From Rhodospirillaceae bacterium (GTDB lineage: Bacteria; Pseudomonadota; Alphaproteobacteria; UBA6615), in contig JABJEK010000089.1 in NCBI GenBank assembly GCA_018702955.1, forward strand, positions 1 through 40,708: a stretch of 40,708 nucleotides of DNA. The letters run 5' to 3'. Both the position numbers and the translations under genes were made by a program. This document shows, piece by piece, positions 1 to 8,833 of this stretch. Below the pieces are notes generated by a model. That model made no database searches, was not told where the DNA came from, and saw only the letters and a program-made list of their open reading frames with translations. Within the stretch, counting starts at the first letter, position 1, and each line of letters begins with the position of its first letter.

Positions 1-63
1 CAGCAGACCGGACGATAGGACGGCGTCGCCAATCCGGTTGGGACCGACATAGAGTATTCGCAT
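1..63 (-). CDS. Heptosyltransferase-like glycosyltransferase, N-terminal fragment
   Basis: Only the first 21 codons are in the window; the gene runs leftward off the edge. The ATG is at 63-61. The visible peptide begins MRILYVGPNRIGDAVLSSG, which resembles the start of GT9 family glycosyltransferases (ADP-heptose:LPS heptosyltransferases), where a short beta strand precedes a glycine-rich turn with the sequence IGD. Such enzymes add heptose to the lipopolysaccharide core at the inner face of the inner membrane. The gene is divergent from ygfZ, with about 150 bases between the two starts. The family call rests on a very short segment and is tentative. Confidence 0.5.
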   Translation of the reverse strand, partial: MRILYVGPNRIGDAVLSSGLL

Positions 64-216
64 GACGTTGAGGCTTATACGCGCGTGCCCAGCTTCGCGC
101 CAATTCTTGCTGAAAAAAGAATGGGCTCGCGCCTTGCCAGATAGATGTGACAGGCCAAGTATCTATGTACCAACACAGCATAAAGCCTGGCCGCCGCCAG
201 CCGCGAGAGGCGTCCA

Positions 217-1095
217 ATGACCATCAACTTCGTCAAATTGCCGCGCGACATTGTCGCGATCAGCGGCACCGACAACCGAACATTTCTGCAGGGTCTGGTA
301 TCGCAGGACATGGACCGGACTTCCGCTGTGACATCGATATACAGCGCCCTGTTGACGCCCCAGGGAAAATATCTGCACGACTTTTTCATCGCGCAAACAG
401 GTGACACCCTGTTGGTGGATTGCGAAGCCGGGCGGGGCGCCGACCTGATTCAGCGTCTTTCTCGGTTCAGGCTTCGCGCCGACGTGCAGCTCGAACCACG
501 CGACGATCTCTGTGTTTTCGCGATTTTGGGTGATGGCGCGCACGAAACCCTGGGATTGTCGATGGCACCCGGGCAAACAGCCCCGATCGCAGACGGACTG
601 GCCTTCACAGACCCGCGCGCACCGGCGCTGGGGTGCCGCCTGATCGGATCGAGCCCCGAAACCCTGGCTTGGCTGGCCCAGGCAGGCCTGACCGAAGCCG
701 GTTTCGAGACCTACGACGCACTGCGCATATCCCTGGAGGTTCCCGATGGCTCGCGCGATATGGAGGTCGAGAAGTCCACGCTCCTCGAATCAAATTTCGA
801 CGAGCTGAACGGCATCGATTGGGAAAAGGGCTGCTATATGGGCCAGGAACTGACGGCCCGGACCAAGTATCGCGGCCTTGTAAAGCGCAAGCTTGCGGCG
901 TTTCGGGCTACCCACGCGTCGCAGATTCCCGGCGAAACGGTGCTCATGGGAGATCAGAAAGTCGGCGATATACGCTCGCGTAGCGGTGACAATATTCTGA
1001 TCTCCATTCGCCTTGACGCCCTGGAATCCGGGCCCGAACAGCTCACCGTCGGGGGGGAGCCATTGATCACCACAACGGAATCCGCGAAGCGTTAA
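217..1095 (+). CDS. ygfZ: YgfZ/GcvT-like folate-binding protein
   Basis: A 292-residue protein of the YgfZ (IBA57/CAF17) family, which uses a tetrahydrofolate fold to support assembly or repair of certain iron-sulfur enzymes in the cytoplasm. The family signature KGCYxGQE is present around Cys206 (KGCYMGQELTARTKYRG), and the N-terminal half has the GcvT-type strand with FLQGLVSQD. The length is normal for bacterial members. The ATG at 217 follows a GAGAGG ribosome site at 205-210 with a 6-base gap, which supports this start. It appears to be a single-gene unit; its stop codon runs into the inverted repeat at 1091-1120. Confidence 0.9.
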   Translation: MTINFVKLPRDIVAISGTDNRTFLQGLVSQDMDRTSAVTSIYSALLTPQGKYLHDFFIAQTGDTLLVDCEAGRGADLIQRLSRFRLRADVQLEPRDDLCVFAILGDGAHETLGLSMAPGQTAPIADGLAFTDPRAPALGCRLIGSSPETLAWLAQAGLTEAGFETYDALRISLEVPDGSRDMEVEKSTLLESNFDELNGIDWEKGCYMGQELTARTKYRGLVKRKLAAFRATHASQIPGETVLMGDQKVGDIRSRSGDNILISIRLDALESGPEQLTVGGEPLITTTESAKR

Positions 1096-1120
1096 TGTTC
1101 CAATATGGAACATATTAACG
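1091..1120. promoter_or_regulatory. Palindromic operator candidate upstream of the small gene at 1253
   Basis: The core is ATGTTCCA-ATA-TGGAACAT at 1095-1113, with perfect 8-base arms. It extends with a 2-base offset to GTTAA/TTAAC on the outside. It starts in the ygfZ stop codon and ends just upstream of a TTGACG hexamer (1126-1131) that has a weak -10-like TCTATC 17 bases downstream. There is no T tract, so an operator is more likely than a terminator. It is not the direct-repeat GTTC-N7-GTTC form of an alphaproteobacterial LexA box. The regulator is unknown. Confidence 0.5.
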
Positions 1121-1125
1121 GTTTA

Positions 1126-1154
1126 TTGACGCATTTATATCTCTCTGTTCTATC
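1126..1154 (+). promoter_or_regulatory. Candidate sigma-70-type promoter for the small gene at 1253
   Basis: TTGACG at 1126-1131 and TCTATC at 1149-1154 are separated by 17 bases in an AT-rich stretch that contrasts with the high-GC surroundings. The -10 is imperfect. Position downstream of the palindrome at 1091-1120 fits a regulated promoter for the short gene that follows. Confidence 0.35.
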
Positions 1155-1252
1155 TGTCATGCATTTTTTGCATAACTAGTTGGTTGATACACCATTGTTG
1201 CTGCCCTAGATGTATGGGACACAATGATCAACCCGAGCGTAGGAGTTACACG

Positions 1253-1411
1253 ATGAACACCCTTATTACATTCGAGTCGGACGGCGAAATCCTGCGCGCT
1301 GCGGAACAGGAGCGCGGTAAGGCGATGGCCGCTTTCTTCCGCTGGCTGTTCGCCGAGCGCAAACAGGTCAAATCATCCGAGGTTTCCGGAGATATCGTCG
1401 CCGCTGAATAA
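1253..1411 (+). CDS. Small hypothetical protein, 52 aa
   Basis: I do not recognise a family. The ATG at 1253 has an AGGAG site at 1241-1245, 7 bases upstream; the longer frame from 1184 lacks such a site. The product is mostly helical, with acidic and basic residues around a short aromatic stretch (AAFFRWLFAER). It has no signal peptide or full membrane segment. Very short proteins of this type, often mentioned near DUF1127 proteins, are common in Alphaproteobacteria, but I cannot assign it to any of them. A dedicated promoter region, a palindrome upstream and a strong terminator downstream all argue that it is a real, separately expressed gene. Confidence 0.65.
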   Translation: MNTLITFESDGEILRAAEQERGKAMAAFFRWLFAERKQVKSSEVSGDIVAAE

Positions 1412-1435
1412 CGCCGATCCCGGATACAAACGAAT

Positions 1436-1466
1436 AAAGCCGCGCCCCTTACGGGCGCGGCTTTTG
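1436..1466 (+). terminator. Rho-independent terminator, possibly bidirectional
   Basis: A perfect 12-base stem (1436-1447 with 1453-1464) and a 5-base loop CTTAC are followed by T residues. It lies 25 bases after the stop of the small gene at 1253. The flanking A residues on the left would give a T-rich tail in the other direction, so it may also end ppdK transcription from the minus strand. Confidence 0.9.
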
Positions 1467-1510
1467 CATTCGTACAGTCCGAAAAGAAGCCCCGGCCAGG
1501 CTGAAAGGAC

Positions 1511-4201
1511 CTATCCCTTGGTATCTAGACCGGCTTCAACGCTGGCCTGCGCCGCCGCCAGACGTGCGATCGGAACGCGATAGGGAGAACAGGACACATA
1601 ATCCAGGCCGGTCCGGTCACAGAATTTGACCGATGCGGGATCACCGCCATGCTCGCCACAAATCCCGAGCTTGATATCGGGGCGGGTCACGCGCCCGCGT
1701 TCGGCGGCGATCGACACGAGTTCGCCGACCCCATCAACATCGATCGAAACGAACGGGTCGATATCGATGATGCCCTGATGCTCATAGTCGGTCAGGAAGT
1801 TCGACGCATCGTCGCGGCTGATCCCGAAGGTCGTCTGGGTCAGGTCGTTGGTCCCGAAGCTGAAGAACTCTGCGGATTCGGCGATCTCACCGGCACGCAA
1901 CGCCGCGCGCGGCAGCTCGATCATGGTACCGACCTGATAGTCCACACGTGTACCCGTCTCGCCGAACACGGCCTCCGCGACCTGATCGATACAGACTTTG
2001 AGAATATCGATCTCCTTTCGCGTGGCCGCGAGCGGGATCATGATCTCGGGGAGAACCGTTTCATCGGAATCCTTCGCGACGATCACGGCGGCCTCGAAAA
2101 TCGCGCGGGCCTGCATTTCATAGATTTCCGGATAGGTAATGCCGAGCCGGCAACCACGATGCCCCAGCATCGGGTTCGATTCGTGCAGCTGCACCGCCCG
2201 GTCGGTCATCGCTTGCGGATCGCGCCCGGCGGCCAGTGCCACTTCGGCGATTTCCTCCTCGGATTTCGGCAGGAACTCATGCAACGGCGGATCGAGAAGC
2301 CGGATCGTGACCGGAAGGCCCGCCATGATGTTGAACAGCTCTACGAAATCCTGCCGCTGGAAGGGCAAGAGCTCCGCGAGCGCGGCCCGGCGGCCGGTCA
2401 CATCGTCGGCGAGGATCATCCGGCGCACGGCCACAATCCGCTCGGGATCGAAGAACATGTGCTCGGTACGACAGAGCCCGATGCCTTCCGCGCCAAAGTC
2501 GCGCGCCGTACGTGCATCAATCGGCGTTTCCGCATTCGTGCGGACCTTGAGCCGCCGGATCGAGTCCGCCCATGTCATCAGCTTGGCGAAGTCACCCGAC
2601 ATTTCGGGCTCGATCGTCGGTACTTCACCGTCGATGATTTCCCCCGTCGCCCCGTCGATCGTGATCCGATCGCCGGCTTCGAGCGTTCGATCACCAACGC
2701 GAACTTGTCCTGCCGCATAGTCCACCGCGATGCCACCGGCGCCGGCAACACAGGGGCGGCCCATGCCCCGCGCCACGACCGCCGCGTGGCTGGTCATCCC
2801 GCCGCGGGTCGTCAGAATGCCACGTGCCGCATGCATTCCGTGGATGTCTTCCGGGCTGGTCTCGATCCGCACCAGGATCACGTCCTCGCCCTTCTGCGCC
2901 ATGTCTTCCGCGAGATCGGCGCTGAGTACAATTCGCCCGGATGCCGCCCCCGGTGACGCCGGGAGACCCTTGCTCAGAACGTTGCGCGGTGCATCGGGAT
3001 CGAGCCGCGGATGCAGCAACTGGTCCAGCTGTCCGGCCTCCACCCGCATGATCGCGTCGGACTGGCTGATCAGCCCGTCATCCACCATCTCCACCGCGAT
3101 CCGCACGGCCGCAGCCGCGGTCCGCTTCCCCGATCGGGTCTGCAGCATGTAGAGCTTGTTGCTCTGCACGGTGAACTCGATGTCCTGCATATCCTTGTAG
3201 TGCGCTTCGAGTGTCCCGCGCACTTCGGCCAGCTGCCCGAACACTTCCGGCATGACCTCTTCCATCGACGGAAGGTCGGAGCCGTTCCGCTTCTTGCCCG
3301 CGATCGTCAGGTGCTGGGGTGTCCGGATACCGGCCACCACATCCTCACCCTGCGCGTTGACGAGATACTCGCCATAGAAAATATCCTCGCCGGTCGACGG
3401 ATCGCGGGTGAAGGCGACGCCGGTCGCACAATCATCGCCCATATTCCCGAATACCATCGCCTGCACATTCACCGCCGTGCCCCATTCGGCCGGGATGTTC
3501 TGCAATCGACGATAGGTGATGGCGCGCTGGTTCATCCATGAACCGAACACGGCCCCGATCGCGCCCCAAAGCTGCTCACGAGGGTCTTGCGGGAAAGGCG
3601 AACCCAACTCCCGCTCCACGATGGCCTTGTACTCCCCGACGATTGCCTGCCAATCCTCCGCCGACAGATCGGTATCGAGGATCAGGCCGCTGTCCATCTT
3701 GTGCTGCTCGAGCACCTCTTCGAACATGTAATGGTCAACGCCCAGCACCACATCGCTGTACATCTGTATGAAGCGGCGGTAGCTGTCGAAGGCGAAGCGC
3801 GCGTCACCCGAACGCACCGCAAGGCCCGCCACCGTCGTGTCGTTCAGGCCGAGGTTCAGCACCGTATCCATCATGCCTGGCATCGAGGCGCGTGCCCCCG
3901 AACGCACGGAGACGAGCAACGGGTTCTCGGCGTCGCCAAACAGCGTGCCGACATCTTTCTCGATCGCTGCGAGCGCCGATTCTACCTGCGCGTCGAGGGT
4001 GTCGGGATATGTCTCGGCGTTGTCGTAGTAATGGGTGCAAAGGTCGGTCGTGATGGTGAAACCGGGGGGCACCGGCAATCCCAGATTGCTCATCTCCGCC
4101 AGGTTGGCGCCCTTGCCACCCAGAAGATTCTTCATGCCGGCGTTGCCGTCGGAAGACCCGGCCGCGAAGCTGTAAACCCACTTTTCCGTCGTTGCGTTCA
4201 T
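1511..4201 (-). CDS. ppdK: Pyruvate, phosphate dikinase
   Basis: An 896-residue enzyme interconverting pyruvate, ATP and phosphate with phosphoenolpyruvate, AMP and pyrophosphate; in bacteria it links pyruvate to gluconeogenesis. Domain order is the usual one. The N-terminal ATP-grasp domain begins WVYSFAAGSSDGNAGMK and GGKGANLAEMS. The swivelling phosphohistidine domain has GGMTSHAAVVARGMGRP with the carrier His at about residue 472. The C-terminal PEP/pyruvate barrel has GICGEHGG with catalytic Cys at about 848. I chose the ATG at 4201, which has GGAAG just upstream and lies 10 bases after the glyS stop; an in-frame ATG at 4243 would overlap glyS. It is probably co-transcribed with glyQ and glyS, an arrangement common in Alphaproteobacteria. 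Confidence 0.96.
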   Translation of the reverse strand: MNATTEKWVYSFAAGSSDGNAGMKNLLGGKGANLAEMSNLGLPVPPGFTITTDLCTHYYDNAETYPDTLDAQVESALAAIEKDVGTLFGDAENPLLVSVRSGARASMPGMMDTVLNLGLNDTTVAGLAVRSGDARFAFDSYRRFIQMYSDVVLGVDHYMFEEVLEQHKMDSGLILDTDLSAEDWQAIVGEYKAIVERELGSPFPQDPREQLWGAIGAVFGSWMNQRAITYRRLQNIPAEWGTAVNVQAMVFGNMGDDCATGVAFTRDPSTGEDIFYGEYLVNAQGEDVVAGIRTPQHLTIAGKKRNGSDLPSMEEVMPEVFGQLAEVRGTLEAHYKDMQDIEFTVQSNKLYMLQTRSGKRTAAAAVRIAVEMVDDGLISQSDAIMRVEAGQLDQLLHPRLDPDAPRNVLSKGLPASPGAASGRIVLSADLAEDMAQKGEDVILVRIETSPEDIHGMHAARGILTTRGGMTSHAAVVARGMGRPCVAGAGGIAVDYAAGQVRVGDRTLEAGDRITIDGATGEIIDGEVPTIEPEMSGDFAKLMTWADSIRRLKVRTNAETPIDARTARDFGAEGIGLCRTEHMFFDPERIVAVRRMILADDVTGRRAALAELLPFQRQDFVELFNIMAGLPVTIRLLDPPLHEFLPKSEEEIAEVALAAGRDPQAMTDRAVQLHESNPMLGHRGCRLGITYPEIYEMQARAIFEAAVIVAKDSDETVLPEIMIPLAATRKEIDILKVCIDQVAEAVFGETGTRVDYQVGTMIELPRAALRAGEIAESAEFFSFGTNDLTQTTFGISRDDASNFLTDYEHQGIIDIDPFVSIDVDGVGELVSIAAERGRVTRPDIKLGICGEHGGDPASVKFCDRTGLDYVSCSPYRVPIARLAAAQASVEAGLDTKG

Positions 4202-4211
4202 CGAACTTCCA

Positions 4212-6284
4212 TCAGCCTTCGACCTTTGAGAAGTCTGCGACATTGTTCATTACCCCTTGGATTCGCGCGAGCAGGCGCAATCGATTACCCCGGACGGCGG
4301 AGTCGTCCACATTCACGGTAACCTCGTCGAAGAACGCATCGATCGGCTGACGCAATCCGGCCAGGCTTTTCATGGCTGATTCAAACGCCTCGTCCGCCAG
4401 CGCCGTCTCGATTTCGCTCTCGGTCCGCGTCAATACGTCCCAAAGCGCGCTTTCGATTTTCTCGGCCCCACTCAACCCGGGGTCGTACGCCGCCCCGTCA
4501 TAATCGGCGCTGTCTTTCTTCTCTTCGGCACGCACGATGTTTGCCGCACGGCGATAGGCAACCAACAGGTTGGTTCCGTCATCCGATTGCAGGAAATCTC
4601 CCAGCGCGCGCACGCGTGCAACCAGTTCGACCAGGTCGCCATCGCTCTGCTGTTCGATCACCGCTTCGATATGGTCATGGCGCACGCCGTCGTCGCGAAG
4701 ATGCACCTTGAGGCGATCGGCAAAGAAGGAGAGAAGATCGTCGTCGATGGCCGTGTGATCGCATTTGTGATGCGCCCGGGCCTCGGCGAATGCCGCGTGC
4801 AGGCCGAGCCGCAATCCGTTCTCCAGGACGATTCGGATCACACCCAACGCCGCGCGCCGTAGCGCGAACGGGTCCTTCGAACCCGTCGGCTTTTCGTCGA
4901 CCGACCAGAAACCGATCAGCGTGTCCACCTTGTCGGCAAGGGCAACGGCTACGCTCACGGGTGCCGACGGGCACGCATCGGACGGCCCTACCGGCGAATA
5001 ATGTTCGGCGATGGCATCTGCCACGTCGCCGGGCTCACCCTGCGCGGTCGCATAATAGCGGCCCATGGTACCCTGCAGATCGGGGAACTCCCCGACCATG
5101 CCGCTGACCAGGTCCGCCTTGGCGAGACGCGCGGCGCGCCCGACCGTCTGGGAATTTGCGTCGGGGATAGCGCCTGCAAACCACATGGCCAGCGCCTCGA
5201 CCCGCTCGACCTTGTCGCCAATGCTGCCGAGTTTCGCGTGAAAGACGATCCCGTCGAGAGACTTGCCCATCGTCTCAAGCAGGACCTTCAGGTCCTGGTC
5301 CCAGAAATACTTCGCGTCCGACAGGCGTGCGCGCAGCACGCGTTCGTTCCCGGCCACGACGGCCGCGGGATTATCGGCCTCAATGTTCGACACAAACGCA
5401 AACGAGGGCGCGATCTCGCCACTCGCCTGTTTCAGGCCGAAATACTTCTGATGTTCACGCATGGACGAAACCAGCACTTCTGCCGGCAATTCCATGAAGG
5501 CCGGATCGATCGACCCGATCAGGACCTGCAGCCATTCGACGAGACCCGCCACTTCCGCATAAAGCCCGTCATCGTCGGGCACCTGAAAGCCGCCATCGGC
5601 GCATAGCGCTGCAAGCTGTTCGCGGATCGACTGCTCCCGCGCGGCGGAATCCACCACGACTTTGGCGTCGCGCAGCCGTGTCTCGTAGTCGGCGAAATTC
5701 TTGACCGCGAAAAGCTCGGGCGCGTGGAAACGGTGGCCGGCCGTCTGGTCGGTGAATTCGAGCATACCGTCGCCAGTATCCAGGCCACCCGACAGGGGCG
5801 TGCCATCGAATATGGCCAACACGGCGTGCAGCGGCCGAATCCAGCGAAAACTCGATTGGGCCCAGCGCATGGATTTCGGCCAGGGAATGTCGTTTGCAAC
5901 ACCGACGACGATTTCCGAAAGCACATCGCGGGTCGGCCGGCCGGTTTCTTCCCAGACCGCGACATAGAAGGATCCCTTCTTGTCTTCGCGGACTTCGCAT
6001 TCGTCGAGCGAAATCGCGATCGAGCCGACAAACCCCTCGATGGCCTTCTCGGGTGCGTCCGTGCGCGGCCCCTTGCGTTCGACCGCGCGAGATGGCTGCG
6101 TCACAGGCAGATCATCCACCCGGATCGCCAGACGCCGCGGCGTGGCCCGCACATCGACAGCACCGTGATCCAGATTGTTTTCCTTGAGCGCCGCCGTCAG
6201 GAGCCGCTCAAGGTCGGCCGATGCCCGGCGCTGCATACGCGCGGGAATTTCTTCGGACCGGAATTCAATAAGGAGTTCAGCCAT
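4212..6284 (-). CDS. glyS: Glycine--tRNA ligase beta subunit
   Basis: A 690-residue beta subunit of the tetrameric bacterial glycyl-tRNA synthetase. It binds tRNA-Gly and supplies HD-like, B3/B4-like and C-terminal anticodon-binding regions for the catalytic alpha subunit. The N-terminus MAELLIEFRSEEIPARMQ is diagnostic, as are KRLAIRVDDL-type and YSPVGPSDA-like segments and DPFALRRAALGVIRI near residue 500. I prefer the ATG at 6284, 5 bases after the glyQ stop, over the in-frame start at 6317 because family proteins begin at MAELL. Length is normal for the family. Tight spacing indicates translation coupled with glyQ. Confidence 0.96.
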   Translation of the reverse strand: MAELLIEFRSEEIPARMQRRASADLERLLTAALKENNLDHGAVDVRATPRRLAIRVDDLPVTQPSRAVERKGPRTDAPEKAIEGFVGSIAISLDECEVREDKKGSFYVAVWEETGRPTRDVLSEIVVGVANDIPWPKSMRWAQSSFRWIRPLHAVLAIFDGTPLSGGLDTGDGMLEFTDQTAGHRFHAPELFAVKNFADYETRLRDAKVVVDSAAREQSIREQLAALCADGGFQVPDDDGLYAEVAGLVEWLQVLIGSIDPAFMELPAEVLVSSMREHQKYFGLKQASGEIAPSFAFVSNIEADNPAAVVAGNERVLRARLSDAKYFWDQDLKVLLETMGKSLDGIVFHAKLGSIGDKVERVEALAMWFAGAIPDANSQTVGRAARLAKADLVSGMVGEFPDLQGTMGRYYATAQGEPGDVADAIAEHYSPVGPSDACPSAPVSVAVALADKVDTLIGFWSVDEKPTGSKDPFALRRAALGVIRIVLENGLRLGLHAAFAEARAHHKCDHTAIDDDLLSFFADRLKVHLRDDGVRHDHIEAVIEQQSDGDLVELVARVRALGDFLQSDDGTNLLVAYRRAANIVRAEEKKDSADYDGAAYDPGLSGAEKIESALWDVLTRTESEIETALADEAFESAMKSLAGLRQPIDAFFDEVTVNVDDSAVRGNRLRLLARIQGVMNNVADFSKVEG

Positions 6285-6289
6285 CGCGC

Positions 6290-7186
6290 TCAGCCACCCG
6301 CCTGCGCCTGCAGCCACTTTTCACAACAGCCCTTCGCAAGCTCGCGCACCCGCAGGATATAGGCTTGGCGTTCCGTCACCGAGATCACACCGCGCGCATC
6401 CAGAAGATTGAACGTGTGGCTCGCCTTGATGCACTGGTCGTAGGCGGGAAGTGCCAGTTCCTGCGCGATCAGCGCGTGGCACTCCGCCTCCGCGTCCGCG
6501 AAATGCTGGAACAGGATGTCGGTGTTCGCGTGCTCGAAATTATAGGCGCTGAACTCCTGCTCGGCCCGCAGGAAGACGTCGCCATACTTGGTGCCCGCAC
6601 CATTGAAATCGAGGTCGTAGACATTCTCGACGCCCTGTACGTACATCGCCAAACGTTCCAGGCCATAGGTCAGCTCGACCGCGACGGGGTCACAGTCGAA
6701 CCCGCCGACCTGCTGAAAATACGTGAATTGGCTGACTTCCATCCCGTCACACCAGACTTCCCAGCCCAGCCCCCAGGCGCCCAGCGTGGGGCTCTCCCAG
6801 TCATCTTCGACGAAACGGATATCGTGCGACTTGGGGTCGATCCCGAGTGCGGCGAGGCTTTGCAGGTAGAGATCCTGGCTGTCCTTCGGCGACGGCTTCA
6901 GGATGACCTGGAACTGATAATAGTGCTGCAGCCGGTTCGGATTCTCGCCATACCGCCCGTCGGTCGGCCGCCGTGACGGCTGCACGAAGGCCGCGCGCCA
7001 GGGGTCCGGGCCCAGTGCGCGGAGCGTCGTCGCGGGGTGAAACGTACCCGCGCCTACCTCCATATCGTAGGGCTGGAGAATGACGCAGCCGTGATCCGCC
7101 CAGAACCTCTGCAGTGTGAGGATCAGGTCCTGAAAGCTGTGCGGCGATGCCGCAGAGCGAGCTCCATCGGGTTGGTTGATAGCCAT
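6290..7186 (-). CDS. glyQ: Glycine--tRNA ligase alpha subunit
   Basis: A 298-residue catalytic alpha subunit of glycyl-tRNA synthetase (class II). It contains [17 protein letters not shown], the [18 protein letters not shown] segment and [19 protein letters not shown] (motif 2 region), all strongly conserved in the family. The last third carries the usual helical region. It forms the alpha2-beta2 enzyme with the product of glyS, encoded 5 bases downstream. The length matches homologues. It is first in the glyQ-glyS-ppdK run, with 166 bases separating it from the small membrane protein gene upstream; a promoter may lie there. Confidence 0.97.
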   Translation of the reverse strand: MAINQPDGARSAASPHSFQDLILTLQRFWADHGCVILQPYDMEVGAGTFHPATTLRALGPDPWRAAFVQPSRRPTDGRYGENPNRLQHYYQFQVILKPSPKDSQDLYLQSLAALGIDPKSHDIRFVEDDWESPTLGAWGLGWEVWCDGMEVSQFTYFQQVGGFDCDPVAVELTYGLERLAMYVQGVENVYDLDFNGAGTKYGDVFLRAEQEFSAYNFEHANTDILFQHFADAEAECHALIAQELALPAYDQCIKASHTFNLLDARGVISVTERQAYILRVRELAKGCCEKWLQAQAGG

Positions 7187-7352
7187 TTTCCGGAGTAGTG
7201 CACCAAAGCCTGTTGGCGCGGCGGAAAATAGAAGCGGTCCACCCCCCGGTCAAGGCGCGGGGAGCGACATTCTGTGTGCAATATTCAGCGATGTCGCGCC
7301 CCGAAATTCGCCCCCACAGGCTCCCGTGAATGCGCAGCTCCAATTAAGCGGC

Positions 7353-7583
7353 TCAGTCCGGCTTCGCGTCCTTGTCCCGCACGACGTAGGTGTCGCTTTC
7401 CGCGTCGTATTCGGTATCGAACGCATCAGGTTCGGGTTTGCTTTCCGCAGCACCTCTACCGCGTCCGCTGCCGCCCTGTTTTCCACCCGGTGCCGCGCCC
7501 CGGCCGAAAAGGCGAAACCCGATCATCACCGCACCGATGATGAGGGCCAGGACAAGCAGTTTTGAAAGTGAAAAACCGAACAT
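7353..7583 (-). CDS. Small single-pass membrane protein, 76 aa
   Basis: Function unknown. From the ATG at 7583 the protein starts MFGFSLSKLLVLALIIGAV, one hydrophobic helix (about residues 6-22). A glycine-rich basic linker follows, then an acidic tail ending in TYVVRDKDAKPD. An AGGAA site 7 bases upstream supports this start over an in-frame one at 7616. Short proteins with this design are found beside glyQ in other Rhodospirillales-type genomes (from memory, not checked). It faces the same way as glyQS-ppdK, but the 166-base gap leaves its operon membership open. Confidence 0.7.
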   Translation of the reverse strand: MFGFSLSKLLVLALIIGAVMIGFRLFGRGAAPGGKQGGSGRGRGAAESKPEPDAFDTEYDAESDTYVVRDKDAKPD

Positions 7584-7665
7584 CGACAGTTTCCTGAGTG
7601 TTTCCGCGCCACGCACGCGCCAAACTTCATACCATTACTGCCAACCATCCGCACCGGCATTGGCG

Positions 7666-8430
7666 TTACACCAGGTCGGGCCCACCACCGAACGCCAGGC
7701 TGCTACCTCCCTCAATAATCTCTCGCGCGGCCAATGTGTAGGCGCCATCGGGTGCATGCAAAACCAGTCCGGGGCAAAGCACGGTTGGCGTCTGTACACC
7801 GACCCGCGCCGTGATGATGACGCGTTTGGCCGGGGCGTCCGCACGCGGCCAGATCGGAAGCACTCTGATCTCACCGGCCAATTTCGCGATCCCGGCGAGC
7901 AATTCCTCGAGCCGATCGGCGCGGTGGACAATCGTCAGGCGCCCCTTGGGCCGGCAGCAAGCGGCCATGAACGAAAGCCAGTCGGCAAACGGCAGAGACT
8001 CTATCGTCGCCGCGCCGACCGCATCGGCAACCGTCCGTGAATCTGCGCGATGCGCGGGCAGATAAGGAGGATTGGAAAACACATGATCGAAGGCGCCGCG
8101 CAGATGGCCGGGCACGCCGTGGGCGACATCCATGGTCTCAACCGCGACCCGGTCCTCGAATTTATTCGCCGAAATGTTCGCACGCAGGCATTCGGACATC
8201 CGCGCGTCCCGGTCGACCCCGAGCACCTCGGCTTGGGGCAGGCGCGACGCGAGACATAGCGTCGCACCACCCGCACCACAGCCGACATCGAGCGCGCGTT
8301 GCCCATGTCCGAGAGACACGGCGGCGGCGAGCAAGACTGCGTCAACCGAGACCCTGAAGCCCGAACCCGGTTGCCTTATCTCGACACGCCCGCCAAGCAA
8401 TCTGTCTGTGGTTTCGGCCGCCACGGTCAT
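7666..8430 (-). CDS. TrmN6-like tRNA1(Val) adenine N6-methyltransferase
   Basis: A 254-residue SAM-dependent methyltransferase of the class that includes TrmN6/YfiC, which methylates adenine 37 of tRNA-Val. Visible motifs are the SAM loop LDVGCGAGGATLCLA near residue 44, the acidic residue in LGVDRD, and the catalytic NPPY in FSNPPYLPAHRADSR near residue 120, typical of N6-adenine or N5-glutamine methylation. The short N-terminus LLGGRVEIRQPGSGFRVSVDA before the SAM loop is typical of this subfamily. It overlaps the upstream DUF2007 gene by 4 bases (ATGA), so translation is probably coupled. The tRNA target is inferred from family. Confidence 0.85.
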   Translation of the reverse strand: MTVAAETTDRLLGGRVEIRQPGSGFRVSVDAVLLAAAVSLGHGQRALDVGCGAGGATLCLASRLPQAEVLGVDRDARMSECLRANISANKFEDRVAVETMDVAHGVPGHLRGAFDHVFSNPPYLPAHRADSRTVADAVGAATIESLPFADWLSFMAACCRPKGRLTIVHRADRLEELLAGIAKLAGEIRVLPIWPRADAPAKRVIITARVGVQTPTVLCPGLVLHAPDGAYTLAAREIIEGGSSLAFGGGPDLV

Positions 8431-8675
8431 TCAGGTCGCCCCCGAGGCGTGTCGCGAGATTCCCGGGATTCAAGGAGTTCCGCACCCACGAGCAATTCGC
8501 GGGCCACACCATAGTCTTCATCCAGCACCATCATGCGCTTCTGGATTGCGGAAATGCTGCCCTCGATGATGGCGGCATGCGTGTCGAACATGACGCATTC
8601 GATCCCGGCATCTTTCAGCAACGCCATCGCCAGCGACAGCGCCACATGATCATTCGTCCTCAGCAATTCGCGCAA
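8427..8675 (-). CDS. DUF2007 family small protein
   Basis: An 82-residue protein of the DUF2007 (putative signal-transducing) family, whose biochemical function is not established. The TTG at 8675 gives the family-typical start MRELLRTNDHVALSLAMAL and has a GGAG site 6 bases upstream. The alternative GTG starts at 8690 and 8711 have no ribosome site. The pattern LLKDAGIECVMFDTH followed by EGSI and a positively charged strand (RMMVLDEDY) is characteristic. It overlaps the methyltransferase gene by 4 bases and is divergent from the prenyl synthase gene, a neighbourhood widely shared in Alphaproteobacteria. Confidence 0.8.
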   Translation of the reverse strand: MRELLRTNDHVALSLAMALLKDAGIECVMFDTHAAIIEGSISAIQKRMMVLDEDYGVARELLVGAELLESRESRDTPRGRPE

Positions 8676-8833
8676 GCTACGCTCCGTCACGCCGTAGTGA
8701 ATGGCCGGCACCTTACTTGACGCCCATATGAAACATCATATGCTCGCCGGACACCGCTGGCGTGAACATTCTGGGGCCAGTTATCCTGGCTGCTCGAAAC
8801 AGTCATCAGGCAAACAAATCTGGAGTGAATGTC

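Noticed and set aside
141..166. Inverted repeat ATAGAT...ATCTAT upstream of ygfZ
   Set aside because: Only 6-base arms with a 14-base spacer; likely chance.
1095..1113. LexA box at the small gene
   Set aside because: The halves are inverted (GTTC...GAAC), not the direct repeat GTTC-N7-GTTC expected for alphaproteobacterial LexA.
1649..2956. Long open frame of 435 codons on the plus strand inside ppdK
   Set aside because: It is antisense to a clear ppdK gene, has no recognisable domain and the usual composition of a GC-rich shadow frame.
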